NCBI GenBank assembly: GCA_038214535.1
Contig: JBBQRS010000014.1
Location: 1-59,821, forward strand
DNA: 59,821 nt
Direction of reading: 5' to 3'
From: JBBQRS01 sp038214535
Lineage (GTDB): Bacteria; Chloroflexota; Anaerolineae; CG2-30-64-16
In this document: in pieces, positions 15,436 through 23,121 of the stretch
Numbering within the stretch: position 1 is the first letter of the stretch
Layout: every line of letters starts with the position of its first letter
Translations under genes and position numbers: made by a program
Notes under the pieces: model-generated
Databases searched by the model: none
What the model saw: the letters and a program-made list of their open reading frames with translations, nothing else
What the model was told of the DNA's origin: nothing

Positions 15436-16188
15436 ATGACAAACAGCCCGCCCCCCGACGATCTAATCCCTGCGCCCAAGATCACTGAACTTGCGGAGCG
15501 CATCGCAGAAGTGCAACTTCGCATGACAGAAGCTGCGTTGCGCGCGGACCGCGACCCGGATGAGGTCGAGTTGGTTGCGGTGAGCAAGACGCAGGACGCG
15601 ACCACGGTCACCGCAGCCTACGTTGCCGGGCTGCACCTGTTCGGCGAGAATCGCGTCGAAGAAGCGGCCCCGAAGGCGCAGGCCGTCGCCGCGCTACTCG
15701 CGCCCGATGCGCCGCCCGCGTGGCATATGGTCGGCCACCTGCAAAGCCGCAGGGCTGCGGATGTGCTGCCCTGGGCCGCGATGGTTCACTCGATCGAGAG
15801 CGACAAACTGGCCCAACGGCTCAGCCGTTTCTGCGTCGAGCAGGGCCGCGAGATGCCGGTGTTGATCGAGGTCAATGTCTCGGGCGAAGAGAGCAAATAC
15901 GGCGTGCCTCCGGCAGAAGTTGCCGCGCTGGCCCAGGAGATTGCCGGGCTGCCCGGCTTGCGGCTGGAAGGCTTGATGACCGTGGCCCCGCTCGCGGCGG
16001 ATCCTGAGACGGTGCGGCCGATATTTGCGGGGCTGCGCGCATTGCGCGATGATCTGGCGGGGCGCTTCCCGCAACTCGATTTGCATCACCTTTCGATGGG
16101 GATGACCGACGATTTCGAGGTCGCCATCGAAGAAGGGGCAACGCTGGTACGCATTGGACGAGCAATCTTCGGCGAAAGGACTGTTTAA
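15436..16188 (+). CDS. yggS: YggS-family PLP homeostasis protein
   Basis: A 250-residue fold-type III PLP-binding protein (YggS/PLPBP). The PLP lysine lies in VELVAVSKTQ near residue 52. Other family blocks are LFGENRVEEA, WHMVGHLQSRRA, VHSIESDKLA, VLIEVNVSGEESKYG, LRLEGLMTV and LSMGMTDDFEVAIEEGATLVRIGRAIFG. It buffers PLP and affects amino- and keto-acid metabolism and has no known catalytic turnover. It heads a conserved operon with proC and yggT. The ATG at 15436 lies just after repeat A1, so leader and ribosome binding region border the repeat. Confidence 0.93.
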   Translation: MTNSPPPDDLIPAPKITELAERIAEVQLRMTEAALRADRDPDEVELVAVSKTQDATTVTAAYVAGLHLFGENRVEEAAPKAQAVAALLAPDAPPAWHMVGHLQSRRAADVLPWAAMVHSIESDKLAQRLSRFCVEQGREMPVLIEVNVSGEESKYGVPPAEVAALAQEIAGLPGLRLEGLMTVAPLAADPETVRPIFAGLRALRDDLAGRFPQLDLHHLSMGMTDDFEVAIEEGATLVRIGRAIFGERTV

Positions 16189-16192
16189 ATTT

Positions 16193-17017
16193 ATGCTCAA
16201 CGACACCACCCTGAGCTTCATCGGATCGGGCGTGATGGGCGAAGCCATGATCCGGGGCATCCTGGCCCAGAAACTTATCGCGCCGGAGGCCATCACCGCC
16301 AGCGACCCGCTGACCGAACGCGTCGAGGATTTGCACGCGCGCTACGGCGTGAAAGGCGTCACCGACAATCGCGTGGCTGCCCGCGACGGCAAGATCGTCG
16401 TCCTGAGCATCAAGCCCCAGACCGTGTCAAAGGTGTTGCCGGAAATCCGTGAAGCGATGGCCCCCAACGATCTGGTCATCAGCATCGTCGCCGGCACGCC
16501 CATCGCCGTCATCCAGCGCGACCTCGGCGTCGAAGCCATCGTGCGCGCCATGCCCAACACCCCCGGCCAAATCGGCCACGGCATGACCGTCTGGACGGCC
16601 ACGCCCGCCGCAACCGAGGTGATGCACCAACAGGCGCAGGCGATCCTGGGTGCGCTGGGCGCGGAGATTTACGTCAATGACGAGAGCTACCTCGATATGG
16701 CGACGGCGCTCAGCGGCACCGGCCCGGCCTACGTCTTCCTCTTCATGGAGGCGCTGATTGATGCGGGCGTACACATGGGGTTCAGCCGTCGTATCGCACA
16801 GGAACTGGTCTATCAAACCGTTGAAGGCTCGGTGATGATCGCGCGGCAGACGGGACTACACCCCACCGAACTGCGCAACCTGGTCACGTCACCGGGCGGC
16901 ACCACTGCGGAAGCGTTATATCAACTGGAGAAGGGCGGCTTGCGCACGGTCATCTCGCGCGCCGTGTGGGCCGCCTATCAACGATCCAAGACTCTGGGGG
17001 AGCTGGCAAATAAATGA
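16193..17017 (+). CDS. proC: pyrroline-5-carboxylate reductase
   Basis: A 274-residue enzyme that reduces P5C to proline with NAD(P)H. The N-terminal Rossmann fold shows LSFIGSGVMGEAMI. The core has VLSIKPQT, ISIVAGTPIAVIQ and IVRAMPNTPGQIG. The C-terminal dimerisation domain has ALSGTGPAYVFLFMEALIDAG and VTSPGGTTAEALYQLE. All conserved ProC blocks are present. ATG 16193 lies 4 bp after the yggS stop; the stop overlaps the yggT start (ATGA). Confidence 0.95.
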   Translation: MLNDTTLSFIGSGVMGEAMIRGILAQKLIAPEAITASDPLTERVEDLHARYGVKGVTDNRVAARDGKIVVLSIKPQTVSKVLPEIREAMAPNDLVISIVAGTPIAVIQRDLGVEAIVRAMPNTPGQIGHGMTVWTATPAATEVMHQQAQAILGALGAEIYVNDESYLDMATALSGTGPAYVFLFMEALIDAGVHMGFSRRIAQELVYQTVEGSVMIARQTGLHPTELRNLVTSPGGTTAEALYQLEKGGLRTVISRAVWAAYQRSKTLGELANK

Positions 17018-17298
17018 ACTACGTGATCGCAAACGTGCTCAACATGCTATTTCAGATCTTTTATATCCTTATCTTCGTTGACATCATGGCGAGTTGGTTG
17101 GTCGCGCTGAAAGTCAAACTGCCCGACTTCGTCTTCCAGATCCTGGCGGCCGTGCATACCATCGTCACGCCGATCCTCGCCCCGTTCCGGCGGGTGATTC
17201 CCAGCATCGGCGGCCTGGACATTTCACCGATCGTCGCATTGTTCGTGCTTCAGTTCGCGCAACGCTTCATCATCGGCGCGCTCCGCGGCGGCTATTGA
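17014..17298 (+). CDS. yggT: YggT-family membrane protein
   Basis: A 94-residue membrane protein with two helical regions (about residues 5-30 and 65-90) flanking the family motif VTPILAPFRRVIPSIGGLDISPIVALFVLQ, in which P-x-R-R-x-x-P and D-x-S-P are conserved. It overlaps the proC stop by 4 bp, so translation is coupled. The yggS-proC-yggT order is conserved in many bacteria, often near division genes, but those are not seen here. Confidence 0.92.
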   Translation: MNYVIANVLNMLFQIFYILIFVDIMASWLVALKVKLPDFVFQILAAVHTIVTPILAPFRRVIPSIGGLDISPIVALFVLQFAQRFIIGALRGGY

Positions 17299-17397
17299 GA
17301 ATACTAAACGAACGTGCGTTTGTGACGGTCTTCGGTAAATTGATGTGTTACCCATGAATAAGCCACAATCCTGGAGACGACATTCAGGAGTTTGCCA

Positions 17398-18129
17398 ATG
17401 AAACAGGAAGATATACTTAGCAATTTGACCGAGCGTTCCAGTCAAGCCGTAGCTCATTACTGGAGAACCCGTGAAGGGCAAGTTACCAGGCAACAACAAG
17501 CTGGGAAAGCCGATCAAGGTTTGCGTAGCGCTGTAACTGGCGGGGCGCAGATGGATGGCCTCATTGACCTTTTTTCAGAGCTCATCATAGAAGCCGGCAT
17601 ACCCAGAGAGTATATCTTCAGGAAAAAGGCCATCGAACTACCGGGGTTCTTTCGGCCCACGAAAGAATGGGATCTTCTTGTTGTGCGCGATAAGACGCTT
17701 CTCGTTGCCATCGAAGCAAAATCGCAGGTAGGCCCGTCATTTGGCAACAACTTCAATAACCGGACCGAAGAGGCAATGGGCAGCGCTCTTGATCTATGGA
17801 CCGCGTTCCGAGAGGGCGCATTTCTGAATAGTCCTCAGCCGTTTGTTGGTTACGCCTTCATGCTCGAGAGCTGCAAGGCCTCTAACCGTCCAATTAAAGT
17901 TAAAGAGCCGCATTTCAAGGTGTTTCCTGAGTTTATAGGTGCGTCGTATCTGAGTCGTTATGAAATTTTCTGCCGTAAACTCGTGCTTGAGAGACATTAC
18001 ACGGCAGTCGCGTTCGTCACCTCAACCGCTGAGGAAGGAAACCAGGGGCACTTTTTAACACCGGCTGAAGATCTATCTATCGAGCGCTTTGCAAGAGTTC
18101 TCACGGCTCATTTGGCGACATTCGCCTGA
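17398..18129 (+). CDS. XhoI/PaeR7I-family type II restriction endonuclease
   Basis: A 243-residue enzyme matching the XhoI/PaeR7I family, whose members cut CTCGAG. Conserved stretches include GGAQMDGLIDLF, ELPGFFRPTKEWDLLVV, VAIEAKSQVGPSFGNNFNNR, EEAMGSALDLW and EPHFKVFPEFIGASYLSRYE. The PD-(D/E)XK residues are the D of EWDLL and E-x-K of AIEAK. CAGGAG lies 7 bp before the ATG. The methyltransferase gene follows after 4 bp. The pair is clearly lower in GC than the flanking operons, a sign of horizontal acquisition. One CTCGAG lies inside this gene (17863-17868), so the site must be protected if this is the specificity. Confidence 0.93.
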   Translation: MKQEDILSNLTERSSQAVAHYWRTREGQVTRQQQAGKADQGLRSAVTGGAQMDGLIDLFSELIIEAGIPREYIFRKKAIELPGFFRPTKEWDLLVVRDKTLLVAIEAKSQVGPSFGNNFNNRTEEAMGSALDLWTAFREGAFLNSPQPFVGYAFMLESCKASNRPIKVKEPHFKVFPEFIGASYLSRYEIFCRKLVLERHYTAVAFVTSTAEEGNQGHFLTPAEDLSIERFARVLTAHLATFA

Positions 18130-18133
18130 TAAC

Positions 18134-19045
18134 ATGGAAAGTCCAACCACTCACAAACTAATCAACGGGGATGCACGCGATCTTTCTTTCCTCGATGATG
18201 CTTCGATACATCTGATCGTCACGTCGCCGCCTTACTGGAATCTCAAACGGTACAATGAGAACCCAGACCAACTCGGTCACGTTCAGGACTACGAAGCATT
18301 TCTCGCTGAATTGGAGAAAGTCTGGCGACATGCCTATCGCGTACTTGTTCCTGGGGGCCGACTCGTGTGTGTTGTCGGGGATGTTTGTGTTGCCAGGCGT
18401 GCTTTCGGACGTCATCTCGTCTTTCCGCTCCACGCCGATATTTGCGTAACGTGTCGGCACATCGGATTTGACAATCTCAATCCGATCATCTGGCACAAGA
18501 TCGCTAACGCTTCCTACGAAGTATCAAACGGATCCAAGTTTCTAGGAAAACCCTATGAGCCAAACGCGATCATCAAGAATGACATAGAATTCATCTTGAT
18601 GCAGCGAAAACCGGGAGGATATAGAAAGCCCACGGAAGCACAACGAGAAACGAGCCGCATACGCAAGAGTGACTTCGACATATGGTTCCAGCAGATTTGG
18701 AACATCCCCGGCGCTTCTACAAAACGACATCCCGCTCCATTCCCATCGGAGCTTGCTACGCGCCTTATTCGCATGTTTTCTTTTACAGGTGATACGGTGC
18801 TAGATCCCTTTTGCGGTTCCGGAACCACAATGGTTTCTGCGCTTCGAGCGGGACGAAATAGCATCGGGGTTGAAATTGATCCCGAGTACTGTCGCATGGC
18901 AGCACGATACCTAAAAGCTGAAACTTATGATCTTTTTTCAACTGCAAAACTCCAGTTCGAGAAATCTGCCCCCGAAACGGCAGGCTTATTAAGAGAAGAA
19001 CCAACTCTATATGAAATTCGTCCGGCCAGAAACAAGCTTGGATAG
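18134..19045 (+). CDS. beta-class DNA methyltransferase (SPPYW type) of the R-M pair
   Basis: A 303-residue site-specific DNA methyltransferase. The catalytic motif TSPPYW is near residue 34 and the SAM-binding motif DPFCGSGTT near 223, so the motif order is IV before I (beta class). The S-P-P-Y form is typical of N4-cytosine enzymes and of some N6-adenine ones. LIVTSPPYWNLK, LVPGGRLVCVVGD and IGVEIDPEYCRMAARYL are other landmarks. It should protect the host from the endonuclease 4 bp upstream. The ATG at 18134 is preferred because an earlier TTG lies inside the endonuclease gene. Known partners of XhoI/PaeR7I are adenine methyltransferases, so the base modified here is uncertain. Confidence 0.88.
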   Translation: MESPTTHKLINGDARDLSFLDDASIHLIVTSPPYWNLKRYNENPDQLGHVQDYEAFLAELEKVWRHAYRVLVPGGRLVCVVGDVCVARRAFGRHLVFPLHADICVTCRHIGFDNLNPIIWHKIANASYEVSNGSKFLGKPYEPNAIIKNDIEFILMQRKPGGYRKPTEAQRETSRIRKSDFDIWFQQIWNIPGASTKRHPAPFPSELATRLIRMFSFTGDTVLDPFCGSGTTMVSALRAGRNSIGVEIDPEYCRMAARYLKAETYDLFSTAKLQFEKSAPETAGLLREEPTLYEIRPARNKLG

Positions 19046-19121
19046 AACGATCTAAAGACAATCTTTGAGCTTGACAAGTCTAAGCCTAACGTTTCCCCTT
19101 TCCTGACATCGCCGCCGCGTT

Positions 19122-19150
19122 TTGACACATCCCCCCAACTCTGTTATACT
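19122..19150 (+). promoter_or_regulatory. promoter of initiator tRNA-Met
   Basis: A near-consensus TTGACA (19122-19127) and TATACT (19145-19150) with 17-bp spacing end 13 bp before the tRNA. Confidence 0.8.
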
Positions 19151-19163
19151 CTCTTTAATGTAA

Positions 19164-19235
19164 TGCGGGGTGGAGCAGTGGCAGCTCGTCGGGCTCATAA
19201 CCCGAAGGTCGTTGGTTCGAATCCAACCCCCGCTA
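19164..19235 (+). tRNA. tRNA-Met (CAT), initiator type
   Basis: The cloverleaf is complete without encoded CCA. The anticodon loop CTCATAA gives CAT. Three G-C pairs (GGG/CCC) close the anticodon stem and position 1-72 is an unpaired T/T; both are hallmarks of initiator tRNA. The T arm is GTTGGTTCGAATCCAAC. It has its own promoter and terminator. Confidence 0.92.
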
Positions 19236-19241
19236 CTGATA

Positions 19242-19272
19242 AAAAACCGGAGCCTGATCGGCTCCGGTTTTT
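19242..19272. terminator. bidirectional terminator
   Basis: AAAAACCGGAGCC and GGCTCCGGTTTTT pair perfectly around TGATC. It serves the tRNA on the plus strand and, with its A/T tails, also the GH31 gene ending at 19304 on the minus strand. Confidence 0.85.
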
Positions 19273-19303
19273 GTTTTCGCACTTATGGCGTTAACGCCCC
19301 TGC

Positions 19304-21637
19304 TTACCCCAACCGCACCGTGAACTCGGTCGCGCCGGCTTCCGGCGTCAGCAGAACACCGAGCGGATCGGCCTGCGCCGTGCAGCCCGCTTCCTGATGC
19401 ACCGCCGTGATGCCCCGCAGTAACGCCCGCCACGGCTTGCCCACAGCGCCGGCCTCCGGATAAGCCGCCACGTGCACGGTCTTCCCCATCCGGCGCACCT
19501 CGACCCGCAGGCTCACACCGCCGTCCAGGGATGGGACGATGGCCGTCGCCGTGCCGCCGTCTTGCGGCTCGAAGATGTGCAACGTGACGCCGTCGGCATA
19601 ATCATAGTCCGGGCGGTCATCCAGCGCGCCCGCGGGGATCACCGAGTTGGGTCGTGCCATCAGCGGCAGGCTCAGATAGTCATGCTGCTCGCGCACCCAG
19701 CGCCCGCCCTCCACCACCGCGCCCGTGAGGAAATGCGTCCAACGCCCTGCGGGCAGGTAATAGTCTACCAGGCCGTCCGCCGTGAAGACGGGCGCAACCA
19801 GCAACGCGTCGCCCAGGAAGTATTGCCGATCCAGCGTGTCGCACGCCGGGTCAGCGGGACAGGCCAGCATCATCGCACGCATGGTCGGCGCGCCCGCATC
19901 ACGCGCTTCCCGCGCCGCGCCGAACAGATACGGCATCAGGCGGCACTTCAGCTTCGTGAAGAAGCGCAGCACATCCACGGCCTCGTCATCGAATAGCCAC
20001 GGCACGCGGTACGAACTTGCCCCGTGCAGGCGACTGTGCGACGAAAGCAGCCCGAACGCGCACCAGCGCTTGTACACATCCGCCGATGCCGTCTGCTCGA
20101 ACCCGCCCATGTCGTGGCTCCAGAACCCGAAGCCCGACAACGAGAGCGAAAGCCCGCCGCGCAGGCTCTCGGCCATGGATTCGAAGGTCGCCGTGCTGTC
20201 GCCGCCCCAGTGGACCGGGAACTGCTGGCTGCCCGCCGTCGCGGAACGCGCAAAGACGACCGCCTCCCCCGTCCCCAATTTCTCCTCCAGCGCCTCGAAC
20301 ACGGTCTGGTTGTAGAGATAGGTGTAGTAGTTATGCATCCGCAACGGGTCAGAGCCGTCGTGCCAGACGACATCCGTGGGAATGCGCTCGCCGAAATCCG
20401 TCTTGAAGCAGTCCACGCCCATATCCACCAACCCGCGCAGCTTATCCGCATACCAGCGACAGGCGTCCGGGTTCGTGAAGTCCACCAGCGCCATCCCCGC
20501 CTGCCACTGATCCCACTGCCACACGCTGCCATCGGCGCGCTTCACCAGATAGCCGCCCGCCATCCCTTCGTCGAACAGCGCCGACCGCTGCGCGATATAG
20601 GGGTTGATCCAGACGCAGATCTTCAGGCCGCGCGCCTTCAGCCGTTGCAGCATCCCCTCAGGGTCGGGAAAGGCGCGGCGATCCCACTCAAAGTTGACCC
20701 AGTGAAACTCGCGCATCCAGAAGCAATCGAAGTGGAAGACGTGCAGCGGCAGGTCGCGGTCGGCCATGCCCTGGATGAACCCCGTGACGGTCTCCTCGTC
20801 GTAATCCGTAGTGAAAGACGTGGTGAGCCACAGCCCGAACGACCAGGCCGGCGGCAGCGCGGGCCGCCCCGTCAGCGCCGTGTAGCTTGCCAATACCTCG
20901 CCGGGTGTGGGGCCGTAGATCACAAAGTAATCCAGATATTCGCCGGGGACGCTGAACTGCACGCGCTCGACTTTCTCCGACCCGACTTCATAGGAGACCC
21001 GTTCGGGGTGATTGACGAAGACGCCATAGCCGCGGTTCGTCAGGTAAAACGGGATGTTCTTGTAGGCCAGCTCGCTGCTGGTTCCGCCGTCCTCATTCCA
21101 CAGGTCCACCACCTGCCCATTCTTGACGAACGGCGTGAAGCGCTCGCCCAGCCCGTAGACGTTCTCGCCCACGCCCAACCCCAGCTCCGCGACCATGAAA
21201 CGGCCGTCGGGCGTGTCCATCATTGCCATGCGGCGCCAGCCGCTCTCGGTCACCAACGTGTCGCCGTCGAGGAACGCCACGCGCCACGCATCGCCCTTGT
21301 CCACGCGCACGGTGAGCCGCCCGCTGGTCAGGGTCGCCGCGTCCGGCCCATCGTTCACCGATGCCTGCGACTCCGGTTGTGGCTTAAGCTCGAACTCCGG
21401 CCCGCGCGCCACGCCGCCCCGATGATGCCACATCTGCACGCGAATCACGTTCTCCATCGGCGCGGAGAACCGGAGGGTGAGGAGCGGTTGATTCAACGTA
21501 TCGCCGCGCCCCATGAGCTGTTTGGTCGGCGCATAGATGGTCAGCGCGCCGGGTTCCATCCCCACGTCGTGCACCTGCGTCGCCCAGTGCGGCGTCACGC
21601 TCTCACGCATGTGCCAGTAACCATCGGTGAATTTCAT
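19304..21637 (-). CDS. GH31 alpha-glycosidase (YicI-like)
   Basis: A 777-residue glycoside hydrolase of family 31. The N-terminal beta-sandwich spans about residues 1-270 and the barrel about 270-600. The nucleophile aspartate lies in FKTDFGERIP (near 420) and the acid/base aspartate in VHWGGDSTATFESM (near 490). Substrate-pocket blocks are WSFGLWLTTSF and FWSHDMGGFE. Length and motifs fit YicI-type alpha-xylosidases or alpha-glucosidases; which sugar cannot be settled by eye. It has no signal peptide, so it is cytoplasmic. Repeat A2 lies 29 bp upstream of the ATG. Other glycan genes in the window are the GH13 at 53333 and the CBM48 protein. Confidence 0.9.
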   Translation of the reverse strand: MKFTDGYWHMRESVTPHWATQVHDVGMEPGALTIYAPTKQLMGRGDTLNQPLLTLRFSAPMENVIRVQMWHHRGGVARGPEFELKPQPESQASVNDGPDAATLTSGRLTVRVDKGDAWRVAFLDGDTLVTESGWRRMAMMDTPDGRFMVAELGLGVGENVYGLGERFTPFVKNGQVVDLWNEDGGTSSELAYKNIPFYLTNRGYGVFVNHPERVSYEVGSEKVERVQFSVPGEYLDYFVIYGPTPGEVLASYTALTGRPALPPAWSFGLWLTTSFTTDYDEETVTGFIQGMADRDLPLHVFHFDCFWMREFHWVNFEWDRRAFPDPEGMLQRLKARGLKICVWINPYIAQRSALFDEGMAGGYLVKRADGSVWQWDQWQAGMALVDFTNPDACRWYADKLRGLVDMGVDCFKTDFGERIPTDVVWHDGSDPLRMHNYYTYLYNQTVFEALEEKLGTGEAVVFARSATAGSQQFPVHWGGDSTATFESMAESLRGGLSLSLSGFGFWSHDMGGFEQTASADVYKRWCAFGLLSSHSRLHGASSYRVPWLFDDEAVDVLRFFTKLKCRLMPYLFGAAREARDAGAPTMRAMMLACPADPACDTLDRQYFLGDALLVAPVFTADGLVDYYLPAGRWTHFLTGAVVEGGRWVREQHDYLSLPLMARPNSVIPAGALDDRPDYDYADGVTLHIFEPQDGGTATAIVPSLDGGVSLRVEVRRMGKTVHVAAYPEAGAVGKPWRALLRGITAVHQEAGCTAQADPLGVLLTPEAGATEFTVRLG

Positions 21638-21883
21638 GGGCTTACTCCGATCTCACGCTCGCCGTTTATCTGTCCGAAAACTGCGCATCGCTCTCCTTCG
21701 TGGCCGGTCATGCTACGCAGGGAAAGACTTGATGATCTGGGAATATTCGGATAGATTCTTTGTCATTCTGAGCGGGTCTACCTTAGGACGTTCGTTACAG
21801 CGTGAATCTAGCGAAGAATCTCTACCAGGGCCTCGTATGAGCCGTTCCCAACCACGCCCACACGGGGCCAGGCGGCTGCCTTA
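21638..21883. repeat. repeat family A, copy 2 and degenerate interspersed repeat
   Basis: 21667-21760 matches the outer parts of family A (TCCGAAAACTGCGCATCGCT to GGGAATATTCGGATAGATTC) but the central inverted arms are replaced by a short unrelated core. 21761-21815 carries GTCATTCTGAGCGGG and GCGAAGAATCTC, a common bacterial interspersed repeat form. No gene is seen. Confidence 0.65.
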
Positions 21884-22240
21884 TCACGCAAACCAGGACC
21901 ACTTCGCCGAGATCAAATAACCGAGAATGATGGCCGGTAAGAGCATGCTGAAGAACGCAATCGGGCCGACGGCGATCACGCCGATGATGACGCCCAGCAC
22001 CGCTGAAGCAAGATAAATCCAGACGCCCCACTTCTTCCAGTTCCAGATGCCGATGACGGCAATGATGTTCAACACGGCATGAACGATGCCGAGAAACAAC
22101 AATATCGGCATGGTGAGCTCGGAATCTTGCCGGCGCTCGACGATGTAAATCGCGGCCTGGAAGATACCGCTTGCGATCACGAGGATGAGAAATGTCGAGA
22201 GAAAAATACCGCGTTCTTTGTTCTGCTGGCTAGTTGACAC
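21884..22240 (-). CDS. small four-helix membrane protein
   Basis: A 118-residue hydrophobic protein with four likely transmembrane helices (about 12-32, 45-63, 68-85 and 90-112). The N-terminus is polar (MSTSQQNKERG). I do not recognise the family; similar small proteins are common in genomes of this type as predicted membrane proteins. It is not in an operon: the GH31 gene lies beyond a repeat-filled gap and the upstream side faces the tRNA promoter region. Confidence 0.6.
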   Translation of the reverse strand: MSTSQQNKERGIFLSTFLILVIASGIFQAAIYIVERRQDSELTMPILLFLGIVHAVLNIIAVIGIWNWKKWGVWIYLASAVLGVIIGVIAVGPIAFFSMLLPAIILGYLISAKWSWFA

Positions 22241-22328
22241 CGGGAGTGCCTTCTGTGGAAATAGGTGTGCGTCACACGGACGCTATGACCGTTGATTGTA
22301 TCACAATTTACGTGAAGGGGCGCTTTTC

Positions 22329-22357
22329 TTGACAGAGGACGCCTTCAGAGTTATCAT
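22329..22357 (+). promoter_or_regulatory. promoter of tRNA-Met (elongator)
   Basis: TTGACA (22329-22334) and TATCAT (22352-22357) with 17-bp spacing end 14 bp before the tRNA. Confidence 0.75.
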
Positions 22358-22371
22358 TGCCCCATCGGAGC

Positions 22372-22443
22372 GGCGACGTAGCTCAGTGGCAGAGCAAGCG
22401 GCTCATAATCGCTCGGTCATCAGTTCAAGTCTGATCGTCGCCA
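22372..22443 (+). tRNA. tRNA-Met (CAT), elongator or tRNA-Ile2 type
   Basis: The acceptor stem is GGCGACG/CGTCGCC with A73. The anticodon loop CTCATAA gives CAT. The 1-72 pair is G-C, unlike the initiator at 19164. A CAT tRNA can also be lysidine-modified tRNA-Ile; this cannot be decided by eye. No CCA is encoded. Confidence 0.9.
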
Positions 22444-22483
22444 CAGGAAACACAGGGTCCACCGTGACCCTCATGTCCTGACC

Positions 22484-22518
22484 AACGCCCTGTGACAATG
22501 ACGTCGCCGGGCGTTTTT
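22484..22518 (+). terminator. terminator after tRNA-Met
   Basis: AACGCCC and GGGCGTT form a 7-bp stem with an 18-nt loop, followed by TTT. Confidence 0.55.
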
Positions 22519-22624
22519 GCTTGCCTCAGCCTGACACAACGCCCACGACGCCGCGCTTGATTATCACCCCCGGCGCTTTGGCGGGTCTGTCGCCCGATGC
22601 TAAAATGCCCTCGGAGGTAAGTTC

Positions 22625-22792
22625 ATGCAAGCATCCGACATCTTCAAATCGCTGCGCTTCATGGTCAACAGCGAAAGGCAACCGGAATCGGTCATCATTG
22701 ATATCGAAGCATGGAATCTGCTCATGCAACTGCTGGATGATCTGCGCGAGAACGAGATCGCAGAAGACGACCGGCAAGACAGCCTGTTCTAA
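22625..22792 (+). CDS. 55-residue hypothetical protein
   Basis: A short gene with a good ribosome binding site (GGAGGT, 6 bp before the ATG) and a TAAAAT box 18 bp upstream of the ATG. The product starts MQASDIFKSLRFMV and is followed by SVIIDIEAWNLLMQLLDDL and an acidic tail ending DDRQDSLF. The strand IIDIEAW followed by an amphipathic helix resembles small antitoxin-like proteins, but no toxin gene is adjacent. Its stop codon TAA overlaps by two bases the stop codon of the opposite-strand gene 22789-23091. Function unknown. Confidence 0.6.
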   Translation: MQASDIFKSLRFMVNSERQPESVIIDIEAWNLLMQLLDDLRENEIAEDDRQDSLF

Positions 22793-23091
22793 CCATCCGC
22801 CGTCAGAAGTTCCTGCGCCTTACCAACATACCGGCGCGCGGTCTCGGCGTCCCCGGCCAGCAGATAGCTGGCGGCCAGCCGGGCCAGGACGGCGACCTCG
22901 GCGGGTTCACTCACGGCGCGCAAGCGCGCAATCTCCCGGCGAAGTTGGTCTTTGGCGATCTGGGCGCGCTGACCCGCGTGCGCGCCAATGACTTCGCCGT
23001 CCTCCGTCACGTTATCCGGCAAACCGCTGCGTCGGTGCCACATAGCAACCTCACCGGGCTGCCGGTCTGTTGCTTCATCATCCGGATTCAT
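22789..23091 (-). CDS. small TPR-like hypothetical protein
   Basis: A 100-residue polar protein. The C-terminal half (AEVAVLARLAASYLLAGDAETARRYVGKAQELL) forms a helix pair like one tetratricopeptide unit (A-x-x-x-A-x-x-Y-x-x-x-G-D). The N-terminal part contains WHRRSGLPDNVTEDGEV. ATG 23091 is chosen because it gives a compact protein and leaves 30 bp to the divergent peptidase gene. The stop overlaps the stop of the 55-residue gene. No partner is identified. Confidence 0.6.
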   Translation of the reverse strand: MNPDDEATDRQPGEVAMWHRRSGLPDNVTEDGEVIGAHAGQRAQIAKDQLRREIARLRAVSEPAEVAVLARLAASYLLAGDAETARRYVGKAQELLTADG

Positions 23092-23121
23092 GAGAGCAGT
23101 ATAACACCACATGGAGGCGCC

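Noticed and set aside
17398..19235. Genomic island with tRNA attachment sites around the R-M pair
   Set aside because: The pair lies beside tRNA-Met, but I find no integrase and no duplicated tRNA end on the far side.
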